From the NCBI GenBank assembly GCA_009785605.1, contig WQVY01000001.1:1-64000 (forward strand): a stretch of DNA of 64,000 bases, in the 5' to 3' direction. The stretch is from Defluviitaleaceae bacterium (GTDB lineage Bacteria; Bacillota; Clostridia; Lachnospirales; WQUN01). Each line of letters opens with the position of its first letter. The stretch's first letter is position 1. Shown piece by piece: positions 38,054 through 47,655 of this stretch. A program made the translations under genes and the position numbers. Below the pieces are notes generated by a model, which was not told the origin of the DNA, did no database searches, and saw only the letters and a program-made list of their open reading frames with translations.

Positions 38054-39299
38054 CTCTATAACAAAACTGCTCTTCCTTTTCTGGGGTATTGTTATTGTTA
38101 TTGGTTGTGGCTTCAGATATTTGCTTTATTAATTGCGCAAGAATTTCAAAAACATCGCCAACAACCGCGTAATGTGCAACAGAAAAAATAGGTGCATCCT
38201 TGTCTGAATTAACTGCTATGATTGTTTCTGCATTTTTCATACCGGCAGTAAACTGTACCGCGCCAGATACCCCAAGCGTTATAATCAGCTTGGGCTTTAC
38301 CGTGCGCCCAGACTGGCCTATCTGGCGCGCTGGCTCAACCAGCCCGGCTTCAACAAGCGGGCGAGAGCATGCTACTTCTGCTCCCAATAAATCCGCCAAT
38401 TGCTTTGCAAGAGATAGTTGTTTATGAGACGTAAAAGCACGCCCACATGCAACAATTATTTCTGCATTGGCAATGTCAAGGGTCTTATCTTTTAACACAA
38501 TGCCTAAAGGCGCAATGCGGCTAGTTACACTTTCGACATCAAAGTAGGTCACTTGTGGTGTTGCTGCTTGCAGTTTTACAGGTGCATCAAAGACTTTATA
38601 CCGCACGGTAGCCATTTGTGGCCTATGCATGGGAGTAACAATCCGCGCCATAATATTGCCACCAAAAGCCGGGCGTATTTGCACAAGGTCGCCGTTTTCT
38701 TTTAACTCTAGTGCGGTGCAGTCTGCTGTAAGCCCCGTGCGCAAACGCGACGCTACCCTTGGTGCGAGACTGCGCCCAACAACAGTAGCCCCCACCAGCA
38801 CAGACGAGGGCTTTACTATATCAATAAATGTTACAAACGCTGCGGTATACGGCTCTGGAAGGAAACGTTCTAGGTTAGGGTGGTTGCATATGTATACATG
38901 CACGTCATAATTTGCAGATATTTCTTTTGCCAAATCATCTTGCTCGCACCCTATTAGTAAGGCGTATACCGGCCAACCCAGCGGTTTCGCTAACTCTTTG
39001 GCTTTACCTATTAACTCAAAGGTCACAGGATGGGCCTTGCCAAGCGTATGCTCTACATAAACGGCAATGCCTTTGCTATCCATGTTTATACCTGTAGTTT
39101 CGGGGCTTTCTACATATTCGAACAAGCCTTCGGGGCCATTTTCTATGCATAGTTTACACATCTTGCATGATGAGTTAACCGAAAGCCCATCTTCGGTATC
39201 AACCTCAACTGCATCGAAAGCACAGAGTTTTTGCACAGCATCTAACTCCGCCTCACTAAGTTTATGGGCTAAGTCATGGTTTATACGCAGTCCTGCCAT
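38040..39299 (-). CDS. etfA: Electron transfer flavoprotein alpha subunit with N-terminal Cys-rich segment
   Basis: [93 protein letters not shown]. Confidence 0.93.
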   Translation of the reverse strand: MAGLRINHDLAHKLSEAELDAVQKLCAFDAVEVDTEDGLSVNSSCKMCKLCIENGPEGLFEYVESPETTGINMDSKGIAVYVEHTLGKAHPVTFELIGKAKELAKPLGWPVYALLIGCEQDDLAKEISANYDVHVYICNHPNLERFLPEPYTAAFVTFIDIVKPSSVLVGATVVGRSLAPRVASRLRTGLTADCTALELKENGDLVQIRPAFGGNIMARIVTPMHRPQMATVRYKVFDAPVKLQAATPQVTYFDVESVTSRIAPLGIVLKDKTLDIANAEIIVACGRAFTSHKQLSLAKQLADLLGAEVACSRPLVEAGLVEPARQIGQSGRTVKPKLIITLGVSGAVQFTAGMKNAETIIAVNSDKDAPIFSVAHYAVVGDVFEILAQLIKQISEATTNNNNNTPEKEEQFCYRGEYV

Positions 39300-39314
39300 G
39301 AGACTCTCTCCTTC

Positions 39315-40103
39315 TTACAAATATTTCAATTCGCGTAGCTCATGGCAAAGCCTACTTGCAATATCATTGGGGCTGCCATCTATTATTACTTGCCCTGCTT
39401 CTGCTTCGGGCTGATATATTTTTTCGACCTGGGTAGGCGAACCACTTAGCCCGTACATCTTTGGGTTAGTGTCTGCCAAATCTTCCAACCCTAACACGGT
39501 TATCTCTTGTTTAACTGATTCCAACATCCGTTTATATGACGGCAAACGCGGTACATATATACCTTTATCCACGGTTATCGCGCATGGGAGTTTGATTTCA
39601 TATGCCCCTACATATTCGCCTATATCTGCAGATACATGTATGTTTTCGCTACCGGCTTTGTCGATGCTTATGACATTACTCATATGGGGTATGTCCAAAA
39701 ACTCCGCCAGTGATGGCCCAACTTGCGCGGTGTCACCGTCTGTTGTCTGCTTTCCGCAAACTATTAGGTCATACTTGCATCTCGTGCCAATACCACCAGC
39801 TAGTGCATAAGCTGTAGCCAGTGTATCTGCCCCTGCAAAAGCCATATCTGTTAGCATGATTCCATTGTCTGCGCCTAGGGCAAATGCCTCACGCACAGCC
39901 TCTGCCGCTTGTGGTGGGCCCATGGTTATAACTGTTATCGTGGCACCATATGTCTGCTTTATTTGGACGGCTGTTTCCAGTGCGTACAAATCATATGGGT
40001 TTAACTTTGCTTCAACACCGGAGCGCAGTAGCACACCGGTATTTTCATCTACAGCAACCTTAGTAGTACCTGGGACTTGCTTTACACATACTATTATGTT
40101 CAT
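39315..40103 (-). CDS. etfB: Electron transfer flavoprotein beta subunit
   Basis: MNIIVCVKQVPGTTKVAVDENTGVLLRSGVEAKLNPYDLYALE, CGKQTTDGDTAQVGPSLAEFL. Confidence 0.95.
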   Translation of the reverse strand: MNIIVCVKQVPGTTKVAVDENTGVLLRSGVEAKLNPYDLYALETAVQIKQTYGATITVITMGPPQAAEAVREAFALGADNGIMLTDMAFAGADTLATAYALAGGIGTRCKYDLIVCGKQTTDGDTAQVGPSLAEFLDIPHMSNVISIDKAGSENIHVSADIGEYVGAYEIKLPCAITVDKGIYVPRLPSYKRMLESVKQEITVLGLEDLADTNPKMYGLSGSPTQVEKIYQPEAEAGQVIIDGSPNDIASRLCHELRELKYL

Positions 40104-40152
40104 CCAAAACCCCTCCGGGAGGCAGTATATCATGGGGCCAAAGCCAGGACAA

Positions 40153-40464
40153 TTAGAAATCAAAATCCGCACAGCGGCGGTTTTTTACCCTGGGGCGTAC
40201 TACGTTTACCGCTACTTTTATATGCTCCGGATGGTCTTTGTACGCTTTAAGCGCAGCAGCGTTTTCGAATATGCTATACAAAACAATATCCGCGTTGCTA
40301 CTATCTAGTAACTGTGAATATACACAAAGAGTGTTTAGTCCGGGGATAACCCCATTCAAGCCTTCTAGCGCTGCCTTTATTTGCGCAATGTTTTCGTGCT
40401 TTTCATCGTCTGTTAACCCATCGATATGATCGTACATTACAATATGCTTTACCACTGCATACAC
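40153..40464 (-). CDS. Dabb (stress-responsive alpha/beta-barrel) family protein
   Basis: VKHIVMYDHIDG...GVIPGLNTLCVYSQL...DIVLYSIFENAAALKAYKDHPEHIKVA. Confidence 0.85.
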   Translation of the reverse strand: MYAVVKHIVMYDHIDGLTDDEKHENIAQIKAALEGLNGVIPGLNTLCVYSQLLDSSNADIVLYSIFENAAALKAYKDHPEHIKVAVNVVRPRVKNRRCADFDF

Positions 40465-40496
40465 ACCTTTCGTTAATAAATTTGATTTTTATATAA

Positions 40497-42143
40497 TTAG
40501 ATAGCACGCCTTGTCCCGCGGGGCGAAAGGCGTGACCTTACATAAGCAGTACAAGCATAAAATATCACCTTTGCCACAATATTTATAGCCACAATAATTG
40601 TTGTGACAGCCGCCGCCCTAAAAATCATCAACTGCCCTTCAAACTGGGTGATAAGTATCGACAGCGGCATAGTCCTTGCCCGAAACATCACAACAATAGC
40701 AGAGATGGTTATCATGCTATTAACAAAATAAAACATCATGGCTTCCAGGATTGTCTGCTTCATTTGCGGCAAGTAGATACGTAAAAGTGTATCCCACCAG
40801 CCTATCCTAAAAATTTTTGCCGATATCTCAATCTCGTCCCCCATGAGAGCAAAGTTATTAAGAAACAAAAAATACGGTACCCCAAAAAAGTTTATAGTAA
40901 CTGCACAAATTATAGGTATAAACGTACTATACAAGCCTGGGACCGCAATATAACCAATAACAAAACCTAGCCCAATAACAAGGCCCGGAACCGAAAAAGG
41001 AATTAGCGCAACAATATTTATGACACGTGCCAACGGTGACCTAGCCTTCGATGCAACATAGGCCGTCATGCATGATAGCACAGTACCAAAAACAGAAACA
41101 CATATTGCAATTACTAATGAATTTCTCAAATATCTAAGCAAGTTAAGATGTATCAATGCCCTGTAGTTTTGCCATATATCAGGGTTGGTAATATCTGTTG
41201 GCCGCAACGATGACAACATAAATGCAATAATAGGCAATAAAAACATTGCAGCAATAATAATTAGCAGTGCACATGAAATCACTTGCCCCCTAATACCAAA
41301 AAAAAGTGCCGTAGTCGTTCCTTGCTCATTGTGCTTAAAAGAAAATGCTGATTTTCTCATACACACAACAAACAATATTAATAATGGAACCCACATAAAA
41401 ACAGAAATAACAGCAGCACGGCCAAAGTTCATCCTGCCGATTATTTCCTGGTACAAAGTCAATGACAGTGTCCTATATCTCCCACCAACCATAAGATTTA
41501 TACCAAAATCAGAAAATGAAAACAAGAATGTCGCAAAAAAAGCCCGCTTTAACACGGTCTTTACACGTGGCAGTGTGAGTATGTATAGCCGTGAAAGAGG
41601 GCTCAAACACAGGGCTTTGGCTTCGATATGCAAATGGGTTTCTTCATACCGCAGCACGTCATAAATCTGTAAAATAGCCAGTGGCGTTATGTTTAAAACC
41701 ATACCTATGAGTAAGCCATTAAAACCATATATGTTTATACGCAACCCAAGCCATTGGTAAATAAGCCCGTTCCGGCTAAACAGATACATTATACCCATGC
41801 CAATAGAAATTGTAGGTATTAGTATGGGCATTGTAAAACACACAATAAATACTTTTTGCATCACATGATTTTGCTCACGTATAAAAAGCGACACAACCAA
41901 GGCAATTATTATAGCTATTATACTCACGCACAAAGACAAAAATATAGACTGAAATAAAACCTGTACAAAGTCAGTACGTTCGAATAGTAATCTCAAATCA
42001 TTAATATTGAAACGCAGGATAATCCTCGAAACTGGATAAACAAGCAGTAGAAAGAAGACCAATATCAAGGCTAAGCATACAGCCAGCAATCCGGTACTAT
42101 ACCATTCGCCTCTTAACTTAGCTTTAATCCGTTTTATGCTCAT
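40497..42143 (-). CDS. ABC transporter permease, iron(III)/thiamine type with two permease halves
   Basis: Approximately 12 TM; tandem binding-protein-dependent permease modules. Confidence 0.88.
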   Translation of the reverse strand: MSIKRIKAKLRGEWYSTGLLAVCLALILVFFLLLVYPVSRIILRFNINDLRLLFERTDFVQVLFQSIFLSLCVSIIAIIIALVVSLFIREQNHVMQKVFIVCFTMPILIPTISIGMGIMYLFSRNGLIYQWLGLRINIYGFNGLLIGMVLNITPLAILQIYDVLRYEETHLHIEAKALCLSPLSRLYILTLPRVKTVLKRAFFATFLFSFSDFGINLMVGGRYRTLSLTLYQEIIGRMNFGRAAVISVFMWVPLLILFVVCMRKSAFSFKHNEQGTTTALFFGIRGQVISCALLIIIAAMFLLPIIAFMLSSLRPTDITNPDIWQNYRALIHLNLLRYLRNSLVIAICVSVFGTVLSCMTAYVASKARSPLARVINIVALIPFSVPGLVIGLGFVIGYIAVPGLYSTFIPIICAVTINFFGVPYFLFLNNFALMGDEIEISAKIFRIGWWDTLLRIYLPQMKQTILEAMMFYFVNSMITISAIVVMFRARTMPLSILITQFEGQLMIFRAAAVTTIIVAINIVAKVIFYACTAYVRSRLSPRGTRRAI

Positions 42144-42891
42144 TATTTGTTAGCCTTTCAAGGATTTCTAGTTTCTTTAACAAATTGTCGCGGATGTAGC
42201 TTGACACATAAGTGTTTGCGGGATGTGTGATTACCTTGCTAGGTGCATCATATTGTTGTACTACCTTGTTATGTAAAATCATGAGCTTATCGGAAAGTGA
42301 TACAGCTTCTTCTATATCATGAGTCACATACAATACAGTGATATTTAGTTTGCGTTGTATGTCATAGATTTCATCCCTTAACTGCATACGGATATTAGGG
42401 TCTAAAGCAGAAAAAGGTTCATCCAACAAAAGCACAGGGTACTCCATCGCAAGCATACGGGCAATTGCAACGCGCTGGCTCTGCCCTCCAGACAGCATAT
42501 AAGGCTTTTTTTTAAGATGATCGCCAAATAGGCCAGTAAGATTTAAATACTTCATGGCCTTCTCGTGGGCATCTGTTTTGGTATGGTTATTTTTTCGTAA
42601 AGGGTATATTACATTATCAAGCACAGACATAGTGGGGAAAAGGGCGCATTGTTGAAACACAATGCCAATCTTACGCTTTGCTATCACTTCGCTGGTTATA
42701 TCTCGCCCATTAAGAAACACAGTGCCCTTCTCCGGCAACACAGATCCTAATATTATACCAAGAAGTGTAGACTTGCCCGTGCCCGATTCCCCAACTATGC
42801 TAACAAACTCTCCATTATTAACCGTAAATGAAATATCCTTTAATACATGCTCATCTTTAAATGATTTACATATACCATCAAGAGTTATCAT
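42124..42891 (-). CDS. ABC transporter ATP-binding protein
   Basis: GESGTGKSTLL, LSGGQSQRVAIARML, LLLDEPFSALDP. Confidence 0.93.
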   Translation of the reverse strand: MITLDGICKSFKDEHVLKDISFTVNNGEFVSIVGESGTGKSTLLGIILGSVLPEKGTVFLNGRDITSEVIAKRKIGIVFQQCALFPTMSVLDNVIYPLRKNNHTKTDAHEKAMKYLNLTGLFGDHLKKKPYMLSGGQSQRVAIARMLAMEYPVLLLDEPFSALDPNIRMQLRDEIYDIQRKLNITVLYVTHDIEEAVSLSDKLMILHNKVVQQYDAPSKVITHPANTYVSSYIRDNLLKKLEILERLTNNEHKTD

Positions 42892-43871
42892 TAATGCCTC
42901 CAGCGGTCTTGTATACGCTCTAGAAAGTCTGACTCAAGGGTAATTAGGGCATATGGTATGTCAGATGGATAGTGCTCTAACGCAGTTACCTGATCTACAA
43001 AAATACGCCCAGGTGCAAAATACATCTTGTCCATCCTAGAAACTTCGTTTATCAAATATTCAAAAACAGCGACCGCTGCACTGTTTTCGCTTCCGTTCTT
43101 AGTCATGGCAATACCACCCATGGAGCTTGGGCCATACTCATCAAAAAATGTAATAGTAAGCGGTGCACCCCGTCCCATTACAGTTACGGCATTGTGCAAG
43201 CTTACAAACCCTATTGCCACTTCACCGGTTTCGAGGGCTGTAGCTACACCAGAGCCTGAATTAAGAAATGTATGAATATTGTTTGCAAGACTATCGAAAT
43301 ATTCAAAGGCACTATCTTCGCCCATACGCTCTATAAAATAAGCGAGATAGATGTACCCAGTGCTGGAGGCTCTGGGGTTAGGCATCATAATCAACCCTTG
43401 ATACACAGGGTCCAACAAATCTTCATAGCTGGTAGGTATAGGTAGTCCCAAGTCCGTTAGCATGCCTTCGTTCATGGCAATGCCAAAAGAGAAACGCTCC
43501 CATGGCAAGTATCTGTTGTTTGGGTCCAGTAGGTCAGACATAAACATGGATGTATTGTAGGCACTTAAATCGGCCATAATGTCTGAAACTTGCCTAAGCT
43601 GTGTCACTTCCAGCCCCAATACGATATCGGCCTCCGTATTTGTGCCTTCGGCCATTAGTCTCGCACCATGAGCACCGGTAGAAAAATATAGTATTTCTAT
43701 TGTATAGTCTGGGAAGCGCTCTGTTAACATCTCCATAATTGCGGTGTTTCTTAATGGGGAGCTGCTTGAGTAAATAACAACTCTGTTTTCCGAGTCACTG
43801 CCGCAACCTGTCAACAAAAGCGCTAGTGAAATCATTAGCATAAGTAAAAATGATACGCTTATTCTTTTCAT
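42891..43871 (-). CDS. Extracellular solute-binding lipoprotein (FbpA/AfuA-like)
   Basis: Lipobox LLLTGCGSD; VVIYSSSSPLRNTAIMEMLTERFPDY; YEDLLDPVYQGLIMMPNPRASSTGYIYL. Confidence 0.85.
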   Translation of the reverse strand: MKRISVSFLLMLMISLALLLTGCGSDSENRVVIYSSSSPLRNTAIMEMLTERFPDYTIEILYFSTGAHGARLMAEGTNTEADIVLGLEVTQLRQVSDIMADLSAYNTSMFMSDLLDPNNRYLPWERFSFGIAMNEGMLTDLGLPIPTSYEDLLDPVYQGLIMMPNPRASSTGYIYLAYFIERMGEDSAFEYFDSLANNIHTFLNSGSGVATALETGEVAIGFVSLHNAVTVMGRGAPLTITFFDEYGPSSMGGIAMTKNGSENSAAVAVFEYLINEVSRMDKMYFAPGRIFVDQVTALEHYPSDIPYALITLESDFLERIQDRWRH

Positions 43872-43951
43872 GAAATATCCCTCCTATAAACACTATCATA
43901 CCTGTAAAAAAGGGCACAAAATCAATTTCCGATTTTGTGCCCACAGACATA

Positions 43952-44101
43952 TTACAAATCATCTGCATCTTGTATGGGTTTTATATCTTCGCCTGTATCT
44001 TCGCCGATATATACACCCTGAGGGTCGAACCTATTTGCGTCTTTCGAAAATTCCCTCACCACGTCAGACACTTTGCTGGAGTTTGTTATTTTTCTTTTCA
44101 A
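43952..44101 (-). CDS. Small protein (49 aa), below the ORF-track cutoff
   Basis: TTG start after GAGGTG; (M)KRKITNSSKVSDVVREFSKDANRFDPQGVYIGEDTGEDIKPIQDADDL*. Confidence 0.6.
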   Translation of the reverse strand: MKRKITNSSKVSDVVREFSKDANRFDPQGVYIGEDTGEDIKPIQDADDL

Positions 44102-44126
44102 TTTTTCACCTCGTTTAAGAGGAAAA

Positions 44127-45122
44127 TCAACCAGCTTCTTCTATTGCTACGGCTACTGCTACGCTCATACCTACCATTGGGTTATTACCTGCACCTATAA
44201 GACCCATCATCTCAACATGTGCGGGCACACTAGAAGAACCGGCAAATTGTGCATCACTATGCATACGGCCCATAGAGTCAGTTAAACCATATGAAGCAGG
44301 GCCTGCTGCCATATTATCTGGGTGCATGGTACGGCCAGTACCACCGCCAGATGCTACAGAGAAGTAGTTTTTACCGTTTTCTACAGTCCACTTTTTGTAC
44401 GTTCCTGCTACAAGGTGCTGGAAGCGGGTAGGATTGGTTGAGTTACCGGTTATAGATACATCTACCGCTTCTTTAATCATGATTGCAACGCCTTCAAGTA
44501 CTTCGTTTGCACCATAGCAACGGATTTTGGAACGCTCACCGCTAGAGAATGCTTTTTCCTCTACAATATTAACTTCGTCGCATGAGAAGTCATATTCAGT
44601 TTTTACATAAGTGAAACCATTTATGCGGCTTATTATATAAGCAGCATCTTTACCAAGCCCGTTGAGCATAATCCTTAGCGGTACTTTGCGCACTTTGTTG
44701 GCCGAACGCACAATGCCAATTGCGCCTTCAGCCGCCGCAAAAGATTCGTGCCCGGCTAGGAAGCAAAAGCATAGTGTGTCTTCAGACAACAATTTTGATG
44801 CTAAGTTACCATGACCTTCACCCACACGGCGGGACGCAGCAACACTACCAGGTATACAGAATGCTTGTATGCCTTCGCCTATAATCCTTGCGGCATCGGC
44901 AGCTTTTTTGACACCTTTATTGATGGCCAAAGCAGCACCCAAAGTATATGCCCACACTGCATTATCAAAGGCTATACCCTGGACTCCTTTTACTATTTGC
45001 TCAACGTCTATACCCTTGTCAAGACATATTTTTTGGGCTGCATCCAATGACGCTATCCCGTTTTTGCTTAAACAGGCTTCAATCCCCTTAATTCTACGTT
45101 CATATCCTTCGAACTGTTTCAT
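44127..45122 (-). CDS. GGGtGRT protein
   Basis: SVASGGGTGRTMHPDNMAAGPASYGLTDSMGRMHSDAQFAGSSSVPAHVEMMGLIGAGNNPMVGMSVAVAVA. Confidence 0.88.
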   Translation of the reverse strand: MKQFEGYERRIKGIEACLSKNGIASLDAAQKICLDKGIDVEQIVKGVQGIAFDNAVWAYTLGAALAINKGVKKAADAARIIGEGIQAFCIPGSVAASRRVGEGHGNLASKLLSEDTLCFCFLAGHESFAAAEGAIGIVRSANKVRKVPLRIMLNGLGKDAAYIISRINGFTYVKTEYDFSCDEVNIVEEKAFSSGERSKIRCYGANEVLEGVAIMIKEAVDVSITGNSTNPTRFQHLVAGTYKKWTVENGKNYFSVASGGGTGRTMHPDNMAAGPASYGLTDSMGRMHSDAQFAGSSSVPAHVEMMGLIGAGNNPMVGMSVAVAVAIEEAG

Positions 45123-45175
45123 ATAGGTACGCTCCTATCTATAATTTGTTGGACTTCTTCTGAATTAGAAGAAGT

Positions 45176-45877
45176 TTATTCGTGACGAGGGTCGATATAT
45201 CTGGCCGCATCATCGTATCTTCCGTAGGTGCCTATGTTTTTGTCATAAGCTTCCTTTGGGTCGGTCCCTTTTTTGATGGCTTCTAGCATTGGCCCCATAC
45301 GCAGGAATTTATACCCAATAATCTCGTCATTGGCATCTACTGCCATGTCTAATATATAACCTTCGGTTGTTTCTAGGTAACGCGCACCTTTTGCTTTTGA
45401 ACCAAAAATAGTCCCTATTTGGCTACGCAACCCTTTACCTAAATCCTCCAATGACGCGCCAATTGGGAGGCCGCCTTCTGAGAAGGATGTCTGGGTACGA
45501 CCAAAAGCAAATTGTAAGAATATTTCACGCATTGCTACATTTATAGCATCGCATAGTAAATCTGTGTTGAGCGCTTCAAGGATTGTTTTGCCGGGAAGGA
45601 TTTCCCCTGCCATAGCGGCAGAATGGGTCATACCGGTACAACCTATTGTTTCTACCAGCGCTTCCTCGATAATACCACCTTTGACGTTTAAGGTTAGCTT
45701 ACATGCTCCTTGTTGTGGGGCACACCAGCCCACACTGTTAGACAAACCGGATATGTCACCAATTTGCTTGGATTCTACCCACTTGCCCTCTTGTGGTATA
45801 GGTGAAGGGCCATGATAACACCCTTGCTTAAGAACACACATTTGCTCGACTTCGTGTGAGTAAGTCATAAAAGTCAC
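45176..45877 (-). CDS. NifU/IscU-like iron-sulfur cluster assembly scaffold protein
   Basis: GWCAPQQGACKLTLNVKGGIIEEALVETIGCTGMTHSAAMAGEILPGKTILEAL. Confidence 0.85.
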   Translation of the reverse strand: MTFMTYSHEVEQMCVLKQGCYHGPSPIPQEGKWVESKQIGDISGLSNSVGWCAPQQGACKLTLNVKGGIIEEALVETIGCTGMTHSAAMAGEILPGKTILEALNTDLLCDAINVAMREIFLQFAFGRTQTSFSEGGLPIGASLEDLGKGLRSQIGTIFGSKAKGARYLETTEGYILDMAVDANDEIIGYKFLRMGPMLEAIKKGTDPKEAYDKNIGTYGRYDDAARYIDPRHE

Positions 45878-45988
45878 ATCCTTTATATTAATTTACATTC
45901 ATATGCAGGAAATATAATTTCCATGCATCCACTTTAATCCTGTTGAGTTTATCATTTTGGGACAGGTTGCGTCAATGTGCACAAAAAA

Positions 45989-46030
45989 CGCCCGCTAAGA
46001 TGTATTACATCCTAGCGGGCGCTTATTATT
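45989..46030 (-). terminator. Terminator after secG
   Basis: CGCCCGCTAAGATGTattACATCCTAGCGGGCG hairpin with T-tract on minus strand. Confidence 0.75.
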
Positions 46031-46033
46031 AAT

Positions 46034-46276
46034 TTATACTAAGCACAGTACAACAGCCAGTACACCCAACACAGCTCCACCAATTTTTGTCCATCTTTCG
46101 AGGGAGTCATCTAAAGTGCGGCCTTTGTATTTGCTTCCGTGAGAATCTACATTTCCCATACCGGCAATGCTGCCCACGCCACCTGCGTCACGTTTCTTTT
46201 GTGACAAGATGGCAAAAACAAGCGCTGACGACGTAAGTGCAAATACCACGGATAAAATTATGAATGGTATAGACAT
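46034..46276 (-). CDS. secG: Preprotein translocase subunit SecG
   Basis: Two-TM small protein with SQKKRDAGGVGSIAGM...LERWTKIGGAVLGVLAVVLCL. Confidence 0.85.
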   Translation of the reverse strand: MSIPFIILSVVFALTSSALVFAILSQKKRDAGGVGSIAGMGNVDSHGSKYKGRTLDDSLERWTKIGGAVLGVLAVVLCLV

Positions 46277-46286
46277 AACCTACCTC

Positions 46287-46517
46287 CTACTCCGACGTAT
46301 AGGGCATTAGTGCCATATGCCGGGCGCGCTTAACGTTTACGGTCATTGCGCGTTGATGCTTTGCGCAGTTTCCGGTAACACGTCTTGGCAGAATTTTGCC
46401 TCTTTCAGAAATAAACTTGCGCAACTTTCCGATTTCTTTATAGTCAATGGATGTTATCTTATCGACACAGAAGTTGCAGACGCGCTTTTTACGGCGTCCA
46501 CGTCTTTTTTGAATCAC
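46287..46517 (-). CDS. rpsR: 30S ribosomal protein S18
   Basis: [60 protein letters not shown]. Confidence 0.98.
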   Translation of the reverse strand: MIQKRRGRRKKRVCNFCVDKITSIDYKEIGKLRKFISERGKILPRRVTGNCAKHQRAMTVNVKRARHMALMPYTSE

Positions 46518-46547
46518 GCTATCACTCCTTTTATGAAGTCTAATACA

Positions 46548-47027
46548 TTAAAACGGTAAATCGTCATCGTCTATGCTTTGGGTTATAGCCGAGAACCCTT
46601 CAGGCGGGTCATATGATGGTTGGCCCGGTGGCTGATTTTCTTGTGGCGGTGCGCTGTAGGCATCTGCAAAGTTGCCACCTTGCTGGCCCTGACGAGCTTC
46701 GAAGGCGGCGCGGCTTTCCGCAAACTGGACTTCTTCGGCTACTACTTCCGTACTCCACTTGCGCTGGCCAGTAGTGTCGGTATATTCGCGCACTTGTATG
46801 CGCCCGCACAAGGAAACTTGCATTCCCTTTTTGATATACCGCTCAACAAACTCGCCTTGCTTGCCTAAGGATACGCAAAAAATAAAGTCGGCATCTGGTT
46901 CGCCTTCTTTTTTAAAGCGTCGGGTTACGGCCAAGGTATAACGTGCTACGCAAAAAGGCTCTGGGCCTTGGGAGTAGCGCACTTCGGGGTCCCTTGCTAA
47001 GCGCCCCAATAATATGACCTTATTCAT
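46548..47027 (-). CDS. ssb: Single-stranded DNA-binding protein
   Basis: MNKVILLGRLARDPEVRYSQGPEPFCVARYTLAV...; acidic tail DDDDLPF. Confidence 0.97.
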   Translation of the reverse strand: MNKVILLGRLARDPEVRYSQGPEPFCVARYTLAVTRRFKKEGEPDADFIFCVSLGKQGEFVERYIKKGMQVSLCGRIQVREYTDTTGQRKWSTEVVAEEVQFAESRAAFEARQGQQGGNFADAYSAPPQENQPPGQPSYDPPEGFSAITQSIDDDDLPF

Positions 47028-47044
47028 AATACCCTCCTCGGAAA

Positions 47045-47491
47045 TTATTCTGCTGCAGGCTCGTCAGACACTTCCGCAGAAACATCTGCCACAACTTCAG
47101 CTTCTACCGGTACTTCTTCTACCGCTACTGCTTCCGCCTCTACGGGAGTCTCAACTGGAGCTTCCGCTCTTGCGGGTTTTTCCTGAGCTACGGCTGCTGT
47201 TTCTACTTCGTCTTTACGCACGATAAGGAAACGCAGTACGCTTTCCATCAGCCTTAGACGGCTTTCAACTTCGCGGGGGGTACCTGCTGGGGACGTAAAT
47301 GTTATAAATGTGTACATCCCTTCAGTCAGCTTCATTATGGGGTAGGCTAACTTCCTGCGGCCCCATTCGTCTACTTTGTCGATTGTACCGTCAAAGCGCT
47401 CTATCAGGCCTTTTACGCGGGTCATCTCTGCTTGGAAGGTTTCGTCCTCCAGGTCAGCTCTTACCACCACGCCCAATTCGTACTTGTTCAT
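47045..47491 (-). CDS. rpsF: 30S ribosomal protein S6 with acidic/Ala-Val-Glu C-terminal extension
   Basis: MNKYELGVVVRADLEDE...DKVDEWGRRKLAYPIMKLTEGMYTFITFTS. Confidence 0.96.
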   Translation of the reverse strand: MNKYELGVVVRADLEDETFQAEMTRVKGLIERFDGTIDKVDEWGRRKLAYPIMKLTEGMYTFITFTSPAGTPREVESRLRLMESVLRFLIVRKDEVETAAVAQEKPARAEAPVETPVEAEAVAVEEVPVEAEVVADVSAEVSDEPAAE

Positions 47492-47655
47492 GCTTACACC
47501 TCCTTCTGGACATATGGCACACGCTTTTGCGCGTGCAAGGATAGATTTGCTTAGCTATTAAAGCAAACTCAAAATCATTCTAACACACTGTTTATAGGTT
47601 GTAAACATTTCCACACATTCTCCATACTATAAAGAATCAAGCATGACACGCCTTT

